Source: Chrysemys picta bellii (taxonomy: Eukaryota; Chordata; Testudines; Emydidae). Taken from it: 64,000 bases of DNA. Location of the stretch: the NCBI RefSeq assembly GCF_011386835.1, contig NC_088795.1, positions 104,344,434-104,408,433 on the forward strand. The letters are read 5' to 3'. Position 1 is the first letter of the stretch. Each line of letters opens with the position of its first letter. The notes beneath the pieces are model-generated. The model ran no database searches. It was not told the origin of the DNA and was given only the letters and a program-made list of their open reading frames with translations. Below are positions 10,645 to 21,889 of the stretch, piece after piece. The position numbers and the translations under genes are program-made.

Positions 10645-11530
10645 TGTGATGCTGTATGATTAAAGATGACCATTTATATAACTGATATTACCTCTTTATA
10701 CAATTGCAACAAATCTTACACAAAATGTGTCATGTAAGGTGTCAATGAGAAAGTTACAATATATCTAATATGATTATCCTGATTAAATCCATGTATACCT
10801 TTGTATCTAAAGCTATGAATATTTTCTATGTATTTGTATCTCCAACATGTGTTTTGTTCCTAGCTGTATTTTGGGGGTGGATTGTTGATAGCTCAGAGCC
10901 CAACAACATGCCTAGACCACTACCAGCAGCTGGAATACCAACTCTTATGCTTATTGCTGAAAGCAGCTAAAAAGAGGCCTTTCTGAAACATTAGCATAAC
11001 TAATAGACCAGGAATGGAGGGGGGGAAATGAGTGATCACGATGAGTAAGCATGACCCTTTGCACTCCTGACTTGAACTTTGCTGAAGCATAAGGTTTTGC
11101 AAGATGGAAAGTCTGACAATAGTTAACTATTGCTAAGTGAAATACAACTGCTTAACTGATAGAAAATTCCCTGCCTGAGAGGCTGAAAAACTCCACACAC
11201 AACTTCTGCTCAGCAGTTTTTTTTTGTTTTTTTTTGATGAACAAGCTATGTAATACTAACAAATTGGGTATAAACGGAGGAAGAGATCTAAGCTCACTGG
11301 ACACTTGAACACCTCTCAAGTTCTGCTGCAAATAGAAGGCTGGCCACTGGCCATCTACAGATATCTACTCGAGACCTCCTCAAGAGCTTGGGTAAATATT
11401 AATCTGGGGTTAATTTGGGATGCTCTACTGACCTGTTGCAAACACGTGTAAGTGCTGGAGACTAAATAAAGTAGAAGTGTTGAGTGAAAACACTTTTGTT
11501 TTCCTTCATGGATCAACTAACTATCGGCCA
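10645..11530 (+). mobile_element. Probable LTR-like sequence 1
   Basis: Begins TGTGATGCTGTATGATTAAA right after a CR1 tail. It contains a TATA-like TATAAACGG near 11270, about 195 bp before an AATAAA near 11466 and a GT-rich region, the layout of an LTR U3-R-U5. No matching second LTR, clear 3' boundary or target duplication was found. An alternative is unassigned non-coding DNA. Confidence 0.35.
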
Positions 11531-11639
11531 GATGGGTCGTGTTCCCATTGATTTACTTCCTGCCACCACCTCACAAAGAGTAAACTTACGAAGAGCTTTG
11601 GGTTCAGCAAAATCCCATGTAATATGACACCCTCCAGAT

Positions 11640-12525
11640 AGATTTCTATCAGGGCTAGACAGCTATGGGTTGATGTCCCATTAAGGACACTCCACTCTCA
11701 CAATGAACCTTTAAAGAAACTCATCCCATCCAGATAGCCCCTTCCCCCCTGAGGATGCCTCAGACAGCAACAGGGCCAATGGCCTCTCCTGTGATTCAGC
11801 AAACATGTAAAGGCATGGTGGGGGTGGACATGTGACCTTGGACTCCATCTTGGGACAATAAATTTCTCTGCACATGGCAAAGGATATAAAAGACCTCTAA
11901 GACACCTCCATTTTGCTTCTTTCCTGTTCCAATTCTCTGGATTGTGGATTTACAACCAAAAAGGAGTATTTTGAACTATGGACTGAGGACTTTGAAATCT
12001 TTTGGAATTTACCAGAGAGATTTTTGCAAGACAGCAGTTTATTCCATCACTGCTACAAACCTGATATAAGGACTTTGAAATCATTTGTATGTATATGATC
12101 TATTAACCATTTATAATTCTCTTTTCTTTTATTAATAAATCTTTATTTAGTTTACTAAGGATTGGCTGACAGTGTGGTATTTGGGCAAGATTTGAGATAC
12201 ATATTGATCTAGTGGTAAGTGTCCTGATCTTTTCAGATTAGTAAGAACCTTGCATATGTTGAATTAGGTTATCAATAACCCCACACTATATTAGATCTGT
12301 TTGTCTGGATGGGAGTCAAGATCTGGAACACTTAAAGGGGACTGTGTTTGGCTTCTGGTTAATCAGTGTGGTACTACAAAAACTCTTTTGTTTCTGGCCT
12401 GGTGAATCTAATTATAGAATAAACCACTAGCTTTGGGGATTGTCTTCCTTATTTCTTGAAGTCTGCCCTGAGTGTGGCATTCTCAATGTGGTCCATCACA
12501 GGCAACTGGTCACAGTATCGATGGA
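11640..12525 (+). mobile_element. Probable LTR-like sequence 2
   Basis: Promoter-like GGATATAAAAGACC at about 11882 is followed by C/T-rich sequence and a poly(A) signal AATAAATC near 12134, again LTR-like in order. It may start TGATGTCCCATT and end TGGTCACA. No gag or pol is beside it, so a solo LTR is the best guess. Confidence 0.4.
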
Positions 12526-12789
12526 ATTTTATTTTGCAGAACTGTGCAAACTTGAAGGTTTCTGAGACTATCTGCATTCAGGTGCCATGATGGCATCATT
12601 TTAGCTACATTTATTTAAAAAAAATTATGGCAAAGGTTGGAAATAAAAAAATATATATTTTCCTACCTTAGTTAGTACTTTACACATTGTGAGCACCCCT
12701 CCTATAACAAGGCCACTATGGCTGCATGAGACATCGAAAGCCTGATCAAAAACTCATGGAAGTCATTTGGGAGGATGTGTGTGTTTACA

Positions 12790-12945
12790 TTCGTATACAG
12801 AAAAGAGCAGCTGGCATAAGTTAATAATATGTATATTGGGTTTAGTGTGCTGATGCTGGGTGGTGTTGATGGCCTGTGGTATACAGGAAGTCAGACTAAA
12901 TGAACTAGTGGTCCCTTATGGCCTTAAACTCTATTTAGCATCAAT
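12790..12945 (+). mobile_element. CR1-type LINE tail
   Basis: GGGTTTAGTGTGCTGATGCT through CTAGTGGTCCCTTATGGCCT is a CR1 3' UTR pattern. It is also present at 32790-32885. Confidence 0.7.
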
Positions 12946-12959
12946 ATAGCTCTTTCATA

Positions 12960-13110
12960 TTCTAAAAGCTCAACACTCATTAACTAATTGTCAAAACACC
13001 GCTGTAAGGTAGGTATCATCTCCATTTTATAGTGGAGGAAACTGAGGCAAAAAGATTCAATGCTTTGCCGAAGGCCACATTGAGAGTCATTGTCAAGAAT
13101 CAGAATTAAA
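12960..13110 (-). repeat. MIR-like SINE fragment
   Basis: Contains TCTCCATTTTATAGTGGAGG then AAACTGAGGC, the inverse of the MIR core and tail. Confidence 0.65.
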
Positions 13111-13699
13111 GTCAATATTAGAACTCCGGAGTTCCTGGGCTTTTAGGATGGGATTTCCAAAGGGACTTTCAATTGGAGTTGAGTCCCTGCCTCACTTAGA
13201 CCCTTTGAAAATCCCACCCTTATTTCTGTGCTCAGAAAAACGGGAAACACCTCTGTCTTAGGGAAGAAAATAAAATTGGTCCTACTTCCCAGACTGCAAT
13301 GGATAATGAAGATAAACAGGATTGTTGGTCATATTGAGTTTATTTATAATGATAATTCAGAATCACAATCTGAATCAGAAAAGAATGAGGAAAAACCCTG
13401 AGTCTCTGATGCCTGAGAATTTCCATAAGCTCCTATTGTGAAAAATGGGAAACTGCTGAGGTAACATTTGACTGTTGCGAAGCACATCTATATTGCAAGC
13501 TTTCATGATCTCTGTTGCTTTAGTACAAGAAATACCAGCAGTGATAAATTGTTCTCTCTTTAAAAAATGTAAATCAAGACTAGCATTTTGCTACAGGACT
13601 GAAGATTTTCTCGGTCTCAACCTGTGTTCTACAGATGATGATGTCAACATTTAATAGATACATTTTTACTCCAGAGAAGAAATCGGTGTGGTTTTCGTT

Positions 13700-13954
13700 C
13701 TATCAAAAAGGGAGAAAGGATAGTCCACTGGTTAGGAGTCTTGGGATTGGGGAGACCTGGATTCAATTCCCTACTCTACAATAGATTTCCTGTGTGACCT
13801 TGGCAAAGCACGGAGTCTCTCTGCACCTTAGTTCCCTATTTGTTACATAGGGATACTCCCCTACCTCACAGGACCCTTATGAGGATAAATGCATTAAAAA
13901 TTGTGAAGTGCTGAAATGCTATGGTAATGGGGTCTACATAACTACCTGAAGTAC
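13700..13954 (+). repeat. MIR/CORE-SINE copy
   Basis: A tRNA-like head (ATAGTCCACTGGTTAGGAG and ACCTGGATTCAATTCCC, A- and B-box-like), a core with CCTGTGTGACCTTGGCAAAG, and a tail with CCTCACAGGACCCTTATGAGG. Confidence 0.65.
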
Positions 13955-14123
13955 ACTTATGAACTTTGCAGTTAACATAAAAATTGGAGTGGTAAATAAT
14001 GAGGAAGACAGGTCACTGCTTCAGCGTGATCCCGATTGCTTGGTAAATTGGGCACAAGCAAACAATATATGTTTTAATACAGCTAAATGTAAATGTGTAC
14101 ACCAAGGAACAAAGAATATAGAC
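13955..14123 (+). mobile_element. CR1 LINE, left half (split by a hAT insertion)
   Basis: Encodes a degenerate reverse-transcriptase C-terminal region (about 13959-14115: DRSLLQRDPDCLVNWAQ and CFNTAKCKCVH). It continues at 16970 after removal of the insertion at 14124-16961. The hAT target duplication ATATAGAC is 14116-14123. Confidence 0.8.
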
Positions 14124-14175
14124 CGGGGTAGGCAACCTATGGCACACATGCCAAAGGCGGCACGCGAGCTGATTT

Positions 14176-16702
14176 CACTGCTCTACAGCCAAAATGCTTC
14201 TGAAATAAATGTAGTCAAACTTTACTAATTCTGGGTCACTGAGAATGAAAATGATGCTTAAAATTGTTCATTGGCTCTAGTTTTCAAGATATGCTATTGG
14301 GTCAGTATATACTACCCTTGACTTGGGAATGGCGGAGGATAAGTGAGTTATAAAGGGAAGGGATCTCAATTTAAACCAGAAATGACTAAAATACATCTTT
14401 GACTGGATCTAGGACTAAATCTATGACTGGGTTTGGACAGTACTTGCTTTTTAGGCAAAACAATGAATGATGCAATCTGAAGCTGGTATTGCGTCATACA
14501 TGACATGAATTGCATCATGTTATTCCTAGAAGTCATGGATGATGCGATCATAATGAAGCTTACATCACTCTGCTGAACAAATTGCCCTATATCAGCTCTA
14601 GAAATCATAGTGTCATGCTCTCTTATTTGTCAGTGTTTGATTTTGCAAAGGGACACATTTCTGTTTAGCCAAAGTGAGCAGAGATGCCTCGTATTTGTGT
14701 GAACAGTGCAGATAACTTCTGCTATGTTTATGGTGAAGTGACTTTTGCATCACAAAAGCGCAGTATAACCACTATGGTTAAGAAAGCCTATCGCCTTTAT
14801 TTTGGCTGCAAAATTGGAGATCAGGACAAGAGGTGGGCCCCACACATATGCTGCAACACTTGTGCAACAAATCTTCGCCAGTGGTTGAACAGGAAAAGGA
14901 AATCTATGCCTTTTGCAGTGTCAATGATTTGGAGAGAGCCAACAGATCATACCAGCAATTGTTACTTCTGCGTGGTGCCTCCAGTTGGGAAAGGTGTGTC
15001 AAAGAAGAAAAAGTGGACTGTGCATTATCCAAACATTCCATCAGCTATACGCCCAGTACCCCACGGAGAAGGACTGCCGGTTCCTGATACTCCAGAATCA
15101 TTCTCACTTGAGTCAGACGAGGAAGAGGAAGAGGATGAAACTTCTGGTCCTGAACCATCAACGTCACAGGACCCACATTTTCTCCCATCCTCCTCCTCTG
15201 AACCACACCTCATAACACAAGGTGAACTGAATGACCTTGTCAGGGATTTGGAACTACCCAGGAGTAAGGAAGAGCTGTTGGGCTCCAGACTACAGCAGTG
15301 GAATCTCCTGGCAGGTGATGTTAAGGTTTCCATGTTATGTGACCATCAAAAGGATCTTGTCCCATTCTTCTTCATGGAAGGTGATCTTGTAGCCTGCAAC
15401 AACATCGATGGTGTGATGGCAGCCCTCAACACCGTTCACAATCCAGATGAGTGGAGACTGTTTATTGATTCATCGAAGACGAGTCTTAAAGCTGTTTTAC
15501 TGCATAATGGCAATGTTTTGCCATCAATTCCAGTTGGTCATGCAGTCCATATGAAGAAACCTATGACAACATGAAACAACTTTTGAGGTGCATAAATTAT
15601 GACCAACATCAGTGGAACTTTGTGGCGATTTGAAGGTTGTTGCTCTCTTGCTTGGTCTGCAGACTGGATACACAAAGTACTGCTGTTTTCTCTGCAAATG
15701 GGATAGTCGTGCAAGAGATTCCCACTGCATCAAGAAAGATTGGCCACTCCGACAGTCATTGGAGCCTGGGAGGAAAAGTGTTCAGCATCCACCACTTGTT
15801 GAATCAAGGAAGATTTTGTTACTACCCTTACACATCAAGCTGGGTCTGATGAAGAACTTTGTCAAGGCCATTGACAAAACCTCTGTGGAAAAATTCCAAG
15901 GTTAAGTGAAGCTAAGATAAAGGAAGGTGTCTTTGTTTGTCCTCAGATTCGTGAACTTCTTCGAGATGATGCATTTGACCATGCAGTGCGTGGCAAGGAA
16001 AAGACGGCATGGAAAGCCTTCCAGTTAGTGGCAATAAATTTTCTCGGAAACAACAAGGCGGACAACTACAGGTTGTTGATGGAAAACTTCCTCAAGGCAT
16101 ACAAAAGCCTTGGTTGCAACATGTCACTAAAGATACATTTTTTGCACTCTCATCTAGATTTTTTTCCATCGAACTGCGGAGCAGTGAGCGACGAGCACGG
16201 TGAGCGATTTCACCAGGACATTGCAACAATGGAGAAATGCTATCATGGCAAATGGAGCTCATCAATGCTTGCAGACTATTGCTGGACAGTGACAAGAGAT
16301 GCTCCATTTAATGAATACAAGAGATATGCCAAGAAGCGCTGAATAGACACCGAATAGGACTAAACTATGTACATAATAGTTTTTTGTCTTTTGTTTCATA
16401 ATCAATTTTATTTATATAACCCTTTTGCTGATTTTTGAAGTGTTACATAAACAGGACAGGTGAAATATTATCATGTAAAGCAACCATAAACACATGAAAA
16501 GACCTAGGTTTACAATTTATGATTAAAACTCTACTATCTACACAATATACATAGACATAAAATGTAAAAACTTAAATATCTTAGAAACAGTAGCCAATCA
16601 GTTGTTTTAATTGTCATATTTCAATTCAGAACATCAAAATACATAATAAATAGCACATTTTATCTCTGAAGCAGACGACTTCTCAAAAATTGTAGACCAG
16701 TG
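14176..16702 (+). mobile_element. CACTA/EnSpm-like DNA transposon (2.5 kb)
   Basis: Terminal inverted repeats are CACTGCTCTACA on the left and CACTGGTCTACA on the inverse right. After a short gap they continue with a shared TGCTTCWGARATAAA stretch. The flanks are a 3-bp duplication TTT (14173-14175, 16703-16705), and removing one copy restores the host MITE. CACTR ends with 3-bp duplications are the hallmark of CACTA/EnSpm. The left subterminal region (about 14440-14560) has repeated ATGATGC/GCATCAT words, as CACTA ends often do. The class follows from the ends, not from the protein. Confidence 0.75.
14684..16342 (+). pseudogene. Broken gene for a Cys-rich transposon protein of uncertain family
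   Basis: The main gene of the nested element. The start at 14684 (MPRICVNSADNF) opens a 296-codon frame with Cys pairs near residues 14-35 and 58-65 (ICCNTC), reminiscent of a ZAD-type zinc-binding fold. An acidic Ser-rich stretch follows (about 145-185), then a region with FIDSSKTSLKAVLLHNG. Frameshifts near 15552 and 15613 move the frame to CGDLKVVALLLG and TKYCCFLC. A stop or deletion lies near 15900, and a last open part (15986-16342) has IHFLHSHLDFFPSNCG and HGERFHQDI. I recall similar uncharacterised proteins in arthropods, fish and turtles, without a named superfamily. The second Cys of the first pair is Tyr here (CYVYGE). Inactive. Confidence 0.75.
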
Positions 16703-16969
16703 TTTTCAGTGGCACTCACATTGCCCGGGTCCTGGCCACCGGTCCAGGGGCTCTGCATTTTAATTTAATTTTAAATGAAGCTTCTTAAACATTTTCAAAA
16801 CCTTGTTTACTTCATATACAACAATAGTTTAGTTATATATTATAGAATTATAGAAAGAGACCTTCTAAAAACATTAAAATATATTACTGGCACGCAAAAT
16901 CTTAAATTAGAGGAAATAAATGAAGACTCGGCACACGACTTCTGAAAGGTTGCTGACCCCGATATAGAC

Positions 16970-17695
16970 CATGCTTATAAGATGGGGGAATCTGTCTTGG
17001 GAAACAGTGACTCTGAAAAAGATTGGGGCGGTCATGGTAGATAATCAGCTGAACATGAGCTCCAAGTATGATGCTGTGGCCGAAAAAAACTAATGCAATC
17101 CTGGGATGTAGAAACAGGGGAATCTTGAGTAGGAGAAGGGAGATTGTTTTACCTCTAGATTTGGCACTGGTACAATTTCTGCTAGAATATGGTGTCCAGT
17201 TCTGGTACCCACAGTTCAAGAAAGATGTTGATAAAGGGTTCAGAAAGAGCCACGAGAACAATTAAAGGCCTAGAAAACATGCCTTATGATAGACTCAAAC
17301 TGCTCAATCTATTTAGCTTAACAAAGAGAAGATAAGGTAAGAAGACTGATTACAGTCTGTAAGTATCTACATAGGGAACACATATTTAGGAAATAGGCTC
17401 TTCAATGAAGCAGAGAGACATATAACATGATCCAATGCTGGAAGTTGAAGCTAGACAAATTCAGACTGGAAATAAGGTGAACATTTTCACAGTAAGGGTA
17501 ATTAACTATTGGAACAATTTATCAAGGGTCATAGTGGACTCTTCATCACTGATACTTTTTAAATCAAGATTGTATATTTGTTTTTTAAAAGATATGCTCT
17601 AGGAATTATTTTGGAGATGTTATATTGCCTATATTTTACAGGAGGTCAGATTAGATTACCACAGTAGTGTCTTCTAGCGTTGGAATCTATGAATT
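16970..17695 (+). mobile_element. CR1 LINE, right half
   Basis: Continues the element of 13955-14123: ILGCRNRGILSRRR and EYGVQFWYPQFKKDVDKG are RT-gene end motifs (about 17098-17235). The 3' region runs to about 17695 (GGAATCTATGAATT). Frame broken by several stops. Confidence 0.8.
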
Positions 17696-17803
17696 TATTA
17701 AATTAAATTTAGTACTTGATGAACAAAGAATTACATCAATAGAAACCTATTGCACTGGAGAGGAGACTCAATTTTAACTCCTAACAGGATTTAAAGAAAT
17801 AAA

Positions 17804-17829
17804 ATAATAATAATAATAATAATAATAAT
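17804..17829. repeat. (TAA)n microsatellite
   Basis: About nine TAA units at the end of the CR1 neighbourhood. Confidence 0.9.
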
Positions 17830-18572
17830 CCTAGGGAAATTAACAGTTTGGATTAGAAATATGAAAATGCAAAAAAAAATGCATTTGGGTTTATTTTCCA
17901 GTTGAAAATCTGACTGAAATTCAATTTTGTTCAGATCCCATAATCCCAGTCCTTTGTTTCCATGGTGCATTTTAAGGGATCTCTCACTCTCAGAATGAGG
18001 TGACTGTGTATTTTCCAGTTCCACTGCAAGTGATTAGGAGAGGGCAGTTTGCCCCCACTCATAAAGAGAATGGGATTTTTTTACTGGGGAGAAACTGGAC
18101 CTACATTGTTGGTGTCCCATTTCCTCAAAGGCTGAATATAGAGGAGTGAGCTAACTGTAGATCCTGAGATGGGGATAATGACAGTTAGGCGTGCTGGGTC
18201 AATTTTTATAGTGTGGGTGCTGAGAGCCATTGAACCTAACTGTAAACCCTGTATATAATGGAAACCACTTCAAACCAGGGGCTGCTGCAGCACCCCCAGC
18301 AGCCTTAATTCCAGCACCTATGATGACAGTTGGCTGCCCCTGATGATGTTAACAGTGTGGGAAGGGAATTTGTAGTGTATCTTCCCCTCCCTTCATTTTC
18401 CCCCAACAAAACATAATGAGATAGCAGACCTGTTGAAGGAAGGTGTCCAGGTAGAAGATGTTCATGACTTATGCTCGGAGGTGTGAACCGTGTGAAATTA
18501 ACATAGTGATTTCAACTGGGCCTGGTTGAAATTTATTCAAAATTTCAAAGATAAACTAAACATGGAGATATA
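17830..18572. other. Non-coding interval
   Basis: No gene or assigned repeat. Only a chance ORF on the minus strand at 17791-18024. Confidence 0.35.
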
Positions 18573-18725
18573 CCTATCTCATAGAACTGGAAGGGACCTT
18601 GAAAGGTCATCAAGTCCAGTCCCCTACCTTCACTAGCAGGACCAATTTTTTTGCCCCCGATCCCTAAATGGCCCCCTCAATAATTGAACTCACAACCCTG
18701 GGTTTAGCAAGCCAATGCTCAAACC

Positions 18726-18730
<5 letters not shown>
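18573..18730 (-). repeat. tRNA-derived SINE with CR1-like tail (turtle Cry type)
   Basis: On the minus strand it runs from CAGTGGTTTGAGCATTGGC (A-box side) through GGGTTGTGAGTTCAATTAT (B box) into a tail CTTGATGACCTTTCAAGGTC then CCAGTTCTATGAGATAGG, which is CR1-like. A tRNA head joined to a CR1-like tail is the known design of the tortoise Cry SINEs, and this is the best single hint that the host is a turtle. The first bases of the head have been replaced by a (TG)n run. Confidence 0.8.
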
Positions 18731-18756
<26 letters not shown>

Positions 18757-18779
18757 TCTGTTTATTTATTTATTTATTT
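18729..18779. repeat. (TG)n then (TTTA)n microsatellites
   Basis: TG repeats at 18729-18756 are followed closely by TTTA units at 18760-18779. Confidence 0.95.
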
Positions 18780-19259
18780 GGCCACTTTTCCAACCACTGT
18801 AGTTCTGACTGAGATTCTGAATGAGTTTTTGTATCAAACTGAACCCCAACTCAAAATGAAACTCAGACTTTGAACTCAATTGAAAAAAGTCCTCTGAGAA
18901 GCTGAGTTTCACACAGCTCTAGCTAGCAAGTCTGCTTCATGTTTGCCACACAGAACTGTAGACACTAATTCTATGGGGAAAGCAATACTATTGCGAGATT
19001 TTCTACATCGCCATTCACAGGACAAGGGAAAGCCTGAGGCTGGAGTTAGTGCAGGTCATGAAGCCATTTAAGCTCTCTGTTTGGGATCAGATCAGGTATA
19101 AGTCAGCTTTTTCTATACTAGAATCCTCTCATCAGCTATTTTTAAAGTAGTGAGCTTGAAAGAACCACCCTCCTGACAGAGTCGGATAAGAAACCAGAAC
19201 TAAACCACATATAAAATATTCAGATAATATACACATTGCATATTTAAAGTGAAATTCAT
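18780..19259. other. Non-coding interval
   Basis: Nothing recognised. Confidence 0.4.

Positions 19260-19335
<76 letters not shown>
19260..19335. repeat. (GATA)19 microsatellite
   Basis: An uninterrupted 76-base GATA array, 19 units. It is likely polymorphic. Confidence 0.97.
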
Positions 19336-20409
19336 TTGCCTTTCTTTACATTTTCTTCCACCTTTAGTTTTTTTGTGTGTGAATTCAGTAGCTTATTCCT
19401 ACCTTAAGGATTCTTTCCAACTGAAATATCTGTCACTGCTGAAATTGAACAGACACACAAAGTGCTGACATTAAACCACAGGAGCCAATTTTCATAGACA
19501 GCTGCTTAAGCATTCCAGAGCAGCATTTTCCTATCAGCCAGCTTTAGAAGGTATTTGTGATTTGTACAGTTTTAACTGGAAAGAAATGTGCAGCAGATAG
19601 CAAGGGTGAATGCAAACAGCAACCAGAAAATATTTGCAGAATAAAACTGTTATGATCCCTCTATTTGTTTGTTTTTCACAGTTAACACCAGAACTATAAT
19701 TCTGATCCCCGAATATTCTTTAAGGGGTGGTTGTGCTTCTAGTTAATCGGGAACATATGAAATGACTCTCAGGGTAAAAATATTTTGGAGGGTGAACTGC
19801 TGTGAAATGTAGCTTTTCATAAAATGCTATAAAATTTTAACCCAGCTGTGTCTCTTTTGTCCTGTACTTGTCAATATAAACACTAAGTAAGTTGCTTTTC
19901 TATACTAATTTGCTAATGCATTTTGACAATATCTGATAATATTGTACTTCATTTCTTTATCTCAGTGCCTTGGGGGTGAGGGTGGGAATCTTTTAGTCTT
20001 ACATGAAAAAGTTAAACCAGATAAGTGCTAGTGAATGGTGCCATATAATGAATCCTCTAGTTTTCTGTCAAGAAAAGGTGCAAATAGTGCAAGCTTCTGA
20101 CATGGATTTAATAATGTGTCTCAATCCTGATCTGGAGGGATCACCTTTAAGGGATAAGAGGGTAGCTCATTCTCTATGCTGACTTCATCTTTTGGCCTCT
20201 CTGATAATTCTATTCTATTCTAGAGTCTCTAGTCTACTCTATGTTCTTATACCATGCTCCTCACAGTAATATCTGATTGCCTATTCAGGTAACACTGGCA
20301 ACAAGGGTACCAACTGTGATTCATATATTTTTTCTGCTACATAAACTATTTCAAAGACTAGAATCTTTGGGTTGTATCCATTCCTGATGTAACTGAATTG
20401 GCTATACTA
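19336..20409. other. Non-coding interval
   Basis: No gene or assigned repeat. Confidence 0.4.
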
Positions 20410-20757
20410 GAACATACCAGAGGCGTTGACTTTCTAATGTGCCGGGGGGGTGCTCGACCCCCACTCTGCCGCAGGTCCCGCCAGCCCCAACTCTGCCTCT
20501 TCAGACCCTGTACCACCCCATCCCCTGAATGAACCCTACTCTCGCTCCTTCCCCTCTCCCCAGTGCCTCCTGCACATCGCGGAACAGCTGATCGCAGTGG
20601 GCAGGAGGTGCTGGGAGGGAGAGGGAGGCGCTGATTGGTGGGGCTCACTGGTGGGCAGGAGGCACCGGAGGGCTGCTGCTGGGTGCTCAGCACCCACCAT
20701 TCCCCATTGGGTCTCCAGACCTGGAGCACCCATGGAGTCAGCGCCTATGGAACATCT
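20410..20757. mobile_element. hAT-like MITE, GC-rich
   Basis: Element 20418-20749. Ends are CAGAGGCGTTGACT and the inverse of AGTCAGCGCCTATG. The flanks GAACATAC and GAACATCT form an imperfect 8-bp duplication (6 of 8). The GC-rich interior makes long chance ORFs on both strands, which are not genes. Confidence 0.65.
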
Positions 20758-21464
20758 CTCTAAATATGTAAAGGCCCAAGCATTACATGCAGGGTGTGAC
20801 AAAGATCTAAAACGAGGGACAAAACAATAATTCACAAAGGAGACAAAATTCCATCCTTAATTCTCCTGTTTTTTATGATTTAATACATAAATGTTACTGA
20901 TTATACTATATGATGGGCAAAATTAGATTCAAAGTGTATGTGACTCTGTATGTGTGTTTGTGTGTGTGGTGAGCAGATGGCCGTATAATATCTGAGCTAC
21001 TGGTGTGCTCCCTCATTGTTAACTCAGAAACAGTTATTAGGTTCCTTCATCAACCAAGTGTTTATTTTTCATCTGTTTGGTATTTGTGGTCAGTTAAGTT
21101 TCTAATTTTCCTTTAAAAATGTATTCCCATTTGTTCGAGTGAAGCAAGCTGATGTTGCTATTGCTGTGGGTGACTGGTGTATTTATGTAGGGCTGTGGAA
21201 GCAAAAGGACACATTTTTAGCACCCGCGTTTGTTTATGCTCTTTATATCTTTATATACTGGAGGCATATCAAATTGTCCAAATTGAAAGTTAATATGGGA
21301 GTCAGTTCTAAAGTTGACTACTGGGGGAGCTTTTCATTGTGGCTTCTATTTGGCAGAATATGAGAATGGATGGAGGCAGACTGTGGAGGTAAGGGCAAAT
21401 TAAACCTTGGCTGAAGTCTGCATGGAAAGGAGAACGCTGTGCAGAAAAGCTAAGAAGTACCAGA
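20758..21464. other. Non-coding interval
   Basis: No gene. A 74-codon chance ORF (21139-21363) shows no domain. Confidence 0.35.
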
Positions 21465-21780
21465 GAGACAAGGTAGGTGAGGTAATATGTTTTATTGAAC
21501 CAACTTCTGTTGATGAGAGGACAAGCCTTCCAGCTTATATAGAGCTCTTCTTCAGGTCTGGAAAAGGAACATCCAGTGTCACAGCAAAACTGGGACAGAC
21601 ACAGCTACGCTGTGTACAAGAAGTACCAGAAGTGATCGTAATGAGTGTTTGTTTAGAGTGCAACATTTCCATATGTGGGTGTTTAGGGAGGACAGGACAT
21701 GGTTCTGGTATGCACAGCTACAGAAGCCACAGTCTTTTATACTTTTTTGCCAGAATGGAGTTGATGTGTGTGTAGCAGGC
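21465..21780. repeat. Dispersed SINE-like repeat (ACCAACTTCTGTTG type)
   Basis: GTAATATGTTTTATTGAACC, AACTTCTGTTGATGAGAGGA and GAGCTCTTCTTCAGGTCTGG form a pattern I recognise from reptile and bird genomes. The CTTCTTCAG word also occurs in the fold-back family at 53.6 kb. Class not certain. Confidence 0.5.
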
Positions 21781-21889
21781 CCGAGGAGATAGTTTGAGAG
21801 ATGATCACACATTTTTTTTTCAATTTTTCCAGTTTTTCCAGTTATTCTGCCTGCCAACATTTTATGAGGTTTGTTGTTGTTTTTTTGTT

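Larger units (their letters stand above)
14124..16961. mobile_element. hAT MITE carrying a nested element
   Basis: Ends are CGGGGTAGGCAACCT and the inverse of GGTTGCTGACCCCG. The flanks carry a perfect 8-bp duplication ATATAGAC (14116-14123, 16962-16969), diagnostic of hAT. The MITE proper is 14124-14175 plus 16706-16961, about 308 bp. It was opened by the CACTA-like element at 14176-16702. Confidence 0.9.

Noticed and set aside
18573..18730. A tRNA gene on the minus strand
   Set aside because: The A and B boxes belong to a SINE head fused to a CR1-like tail. No full cloverleaf.
19260..19335. CRISPR-like direct repeat array
   Set aside because: It is a simple tetranucleotide microsatellite in a vertebrate genome, without spacers.
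20358..20830. ORFs of 123, 126 and 99 codons
   Set aside because: Readings of the GC-rich interior of a hAT MITE.
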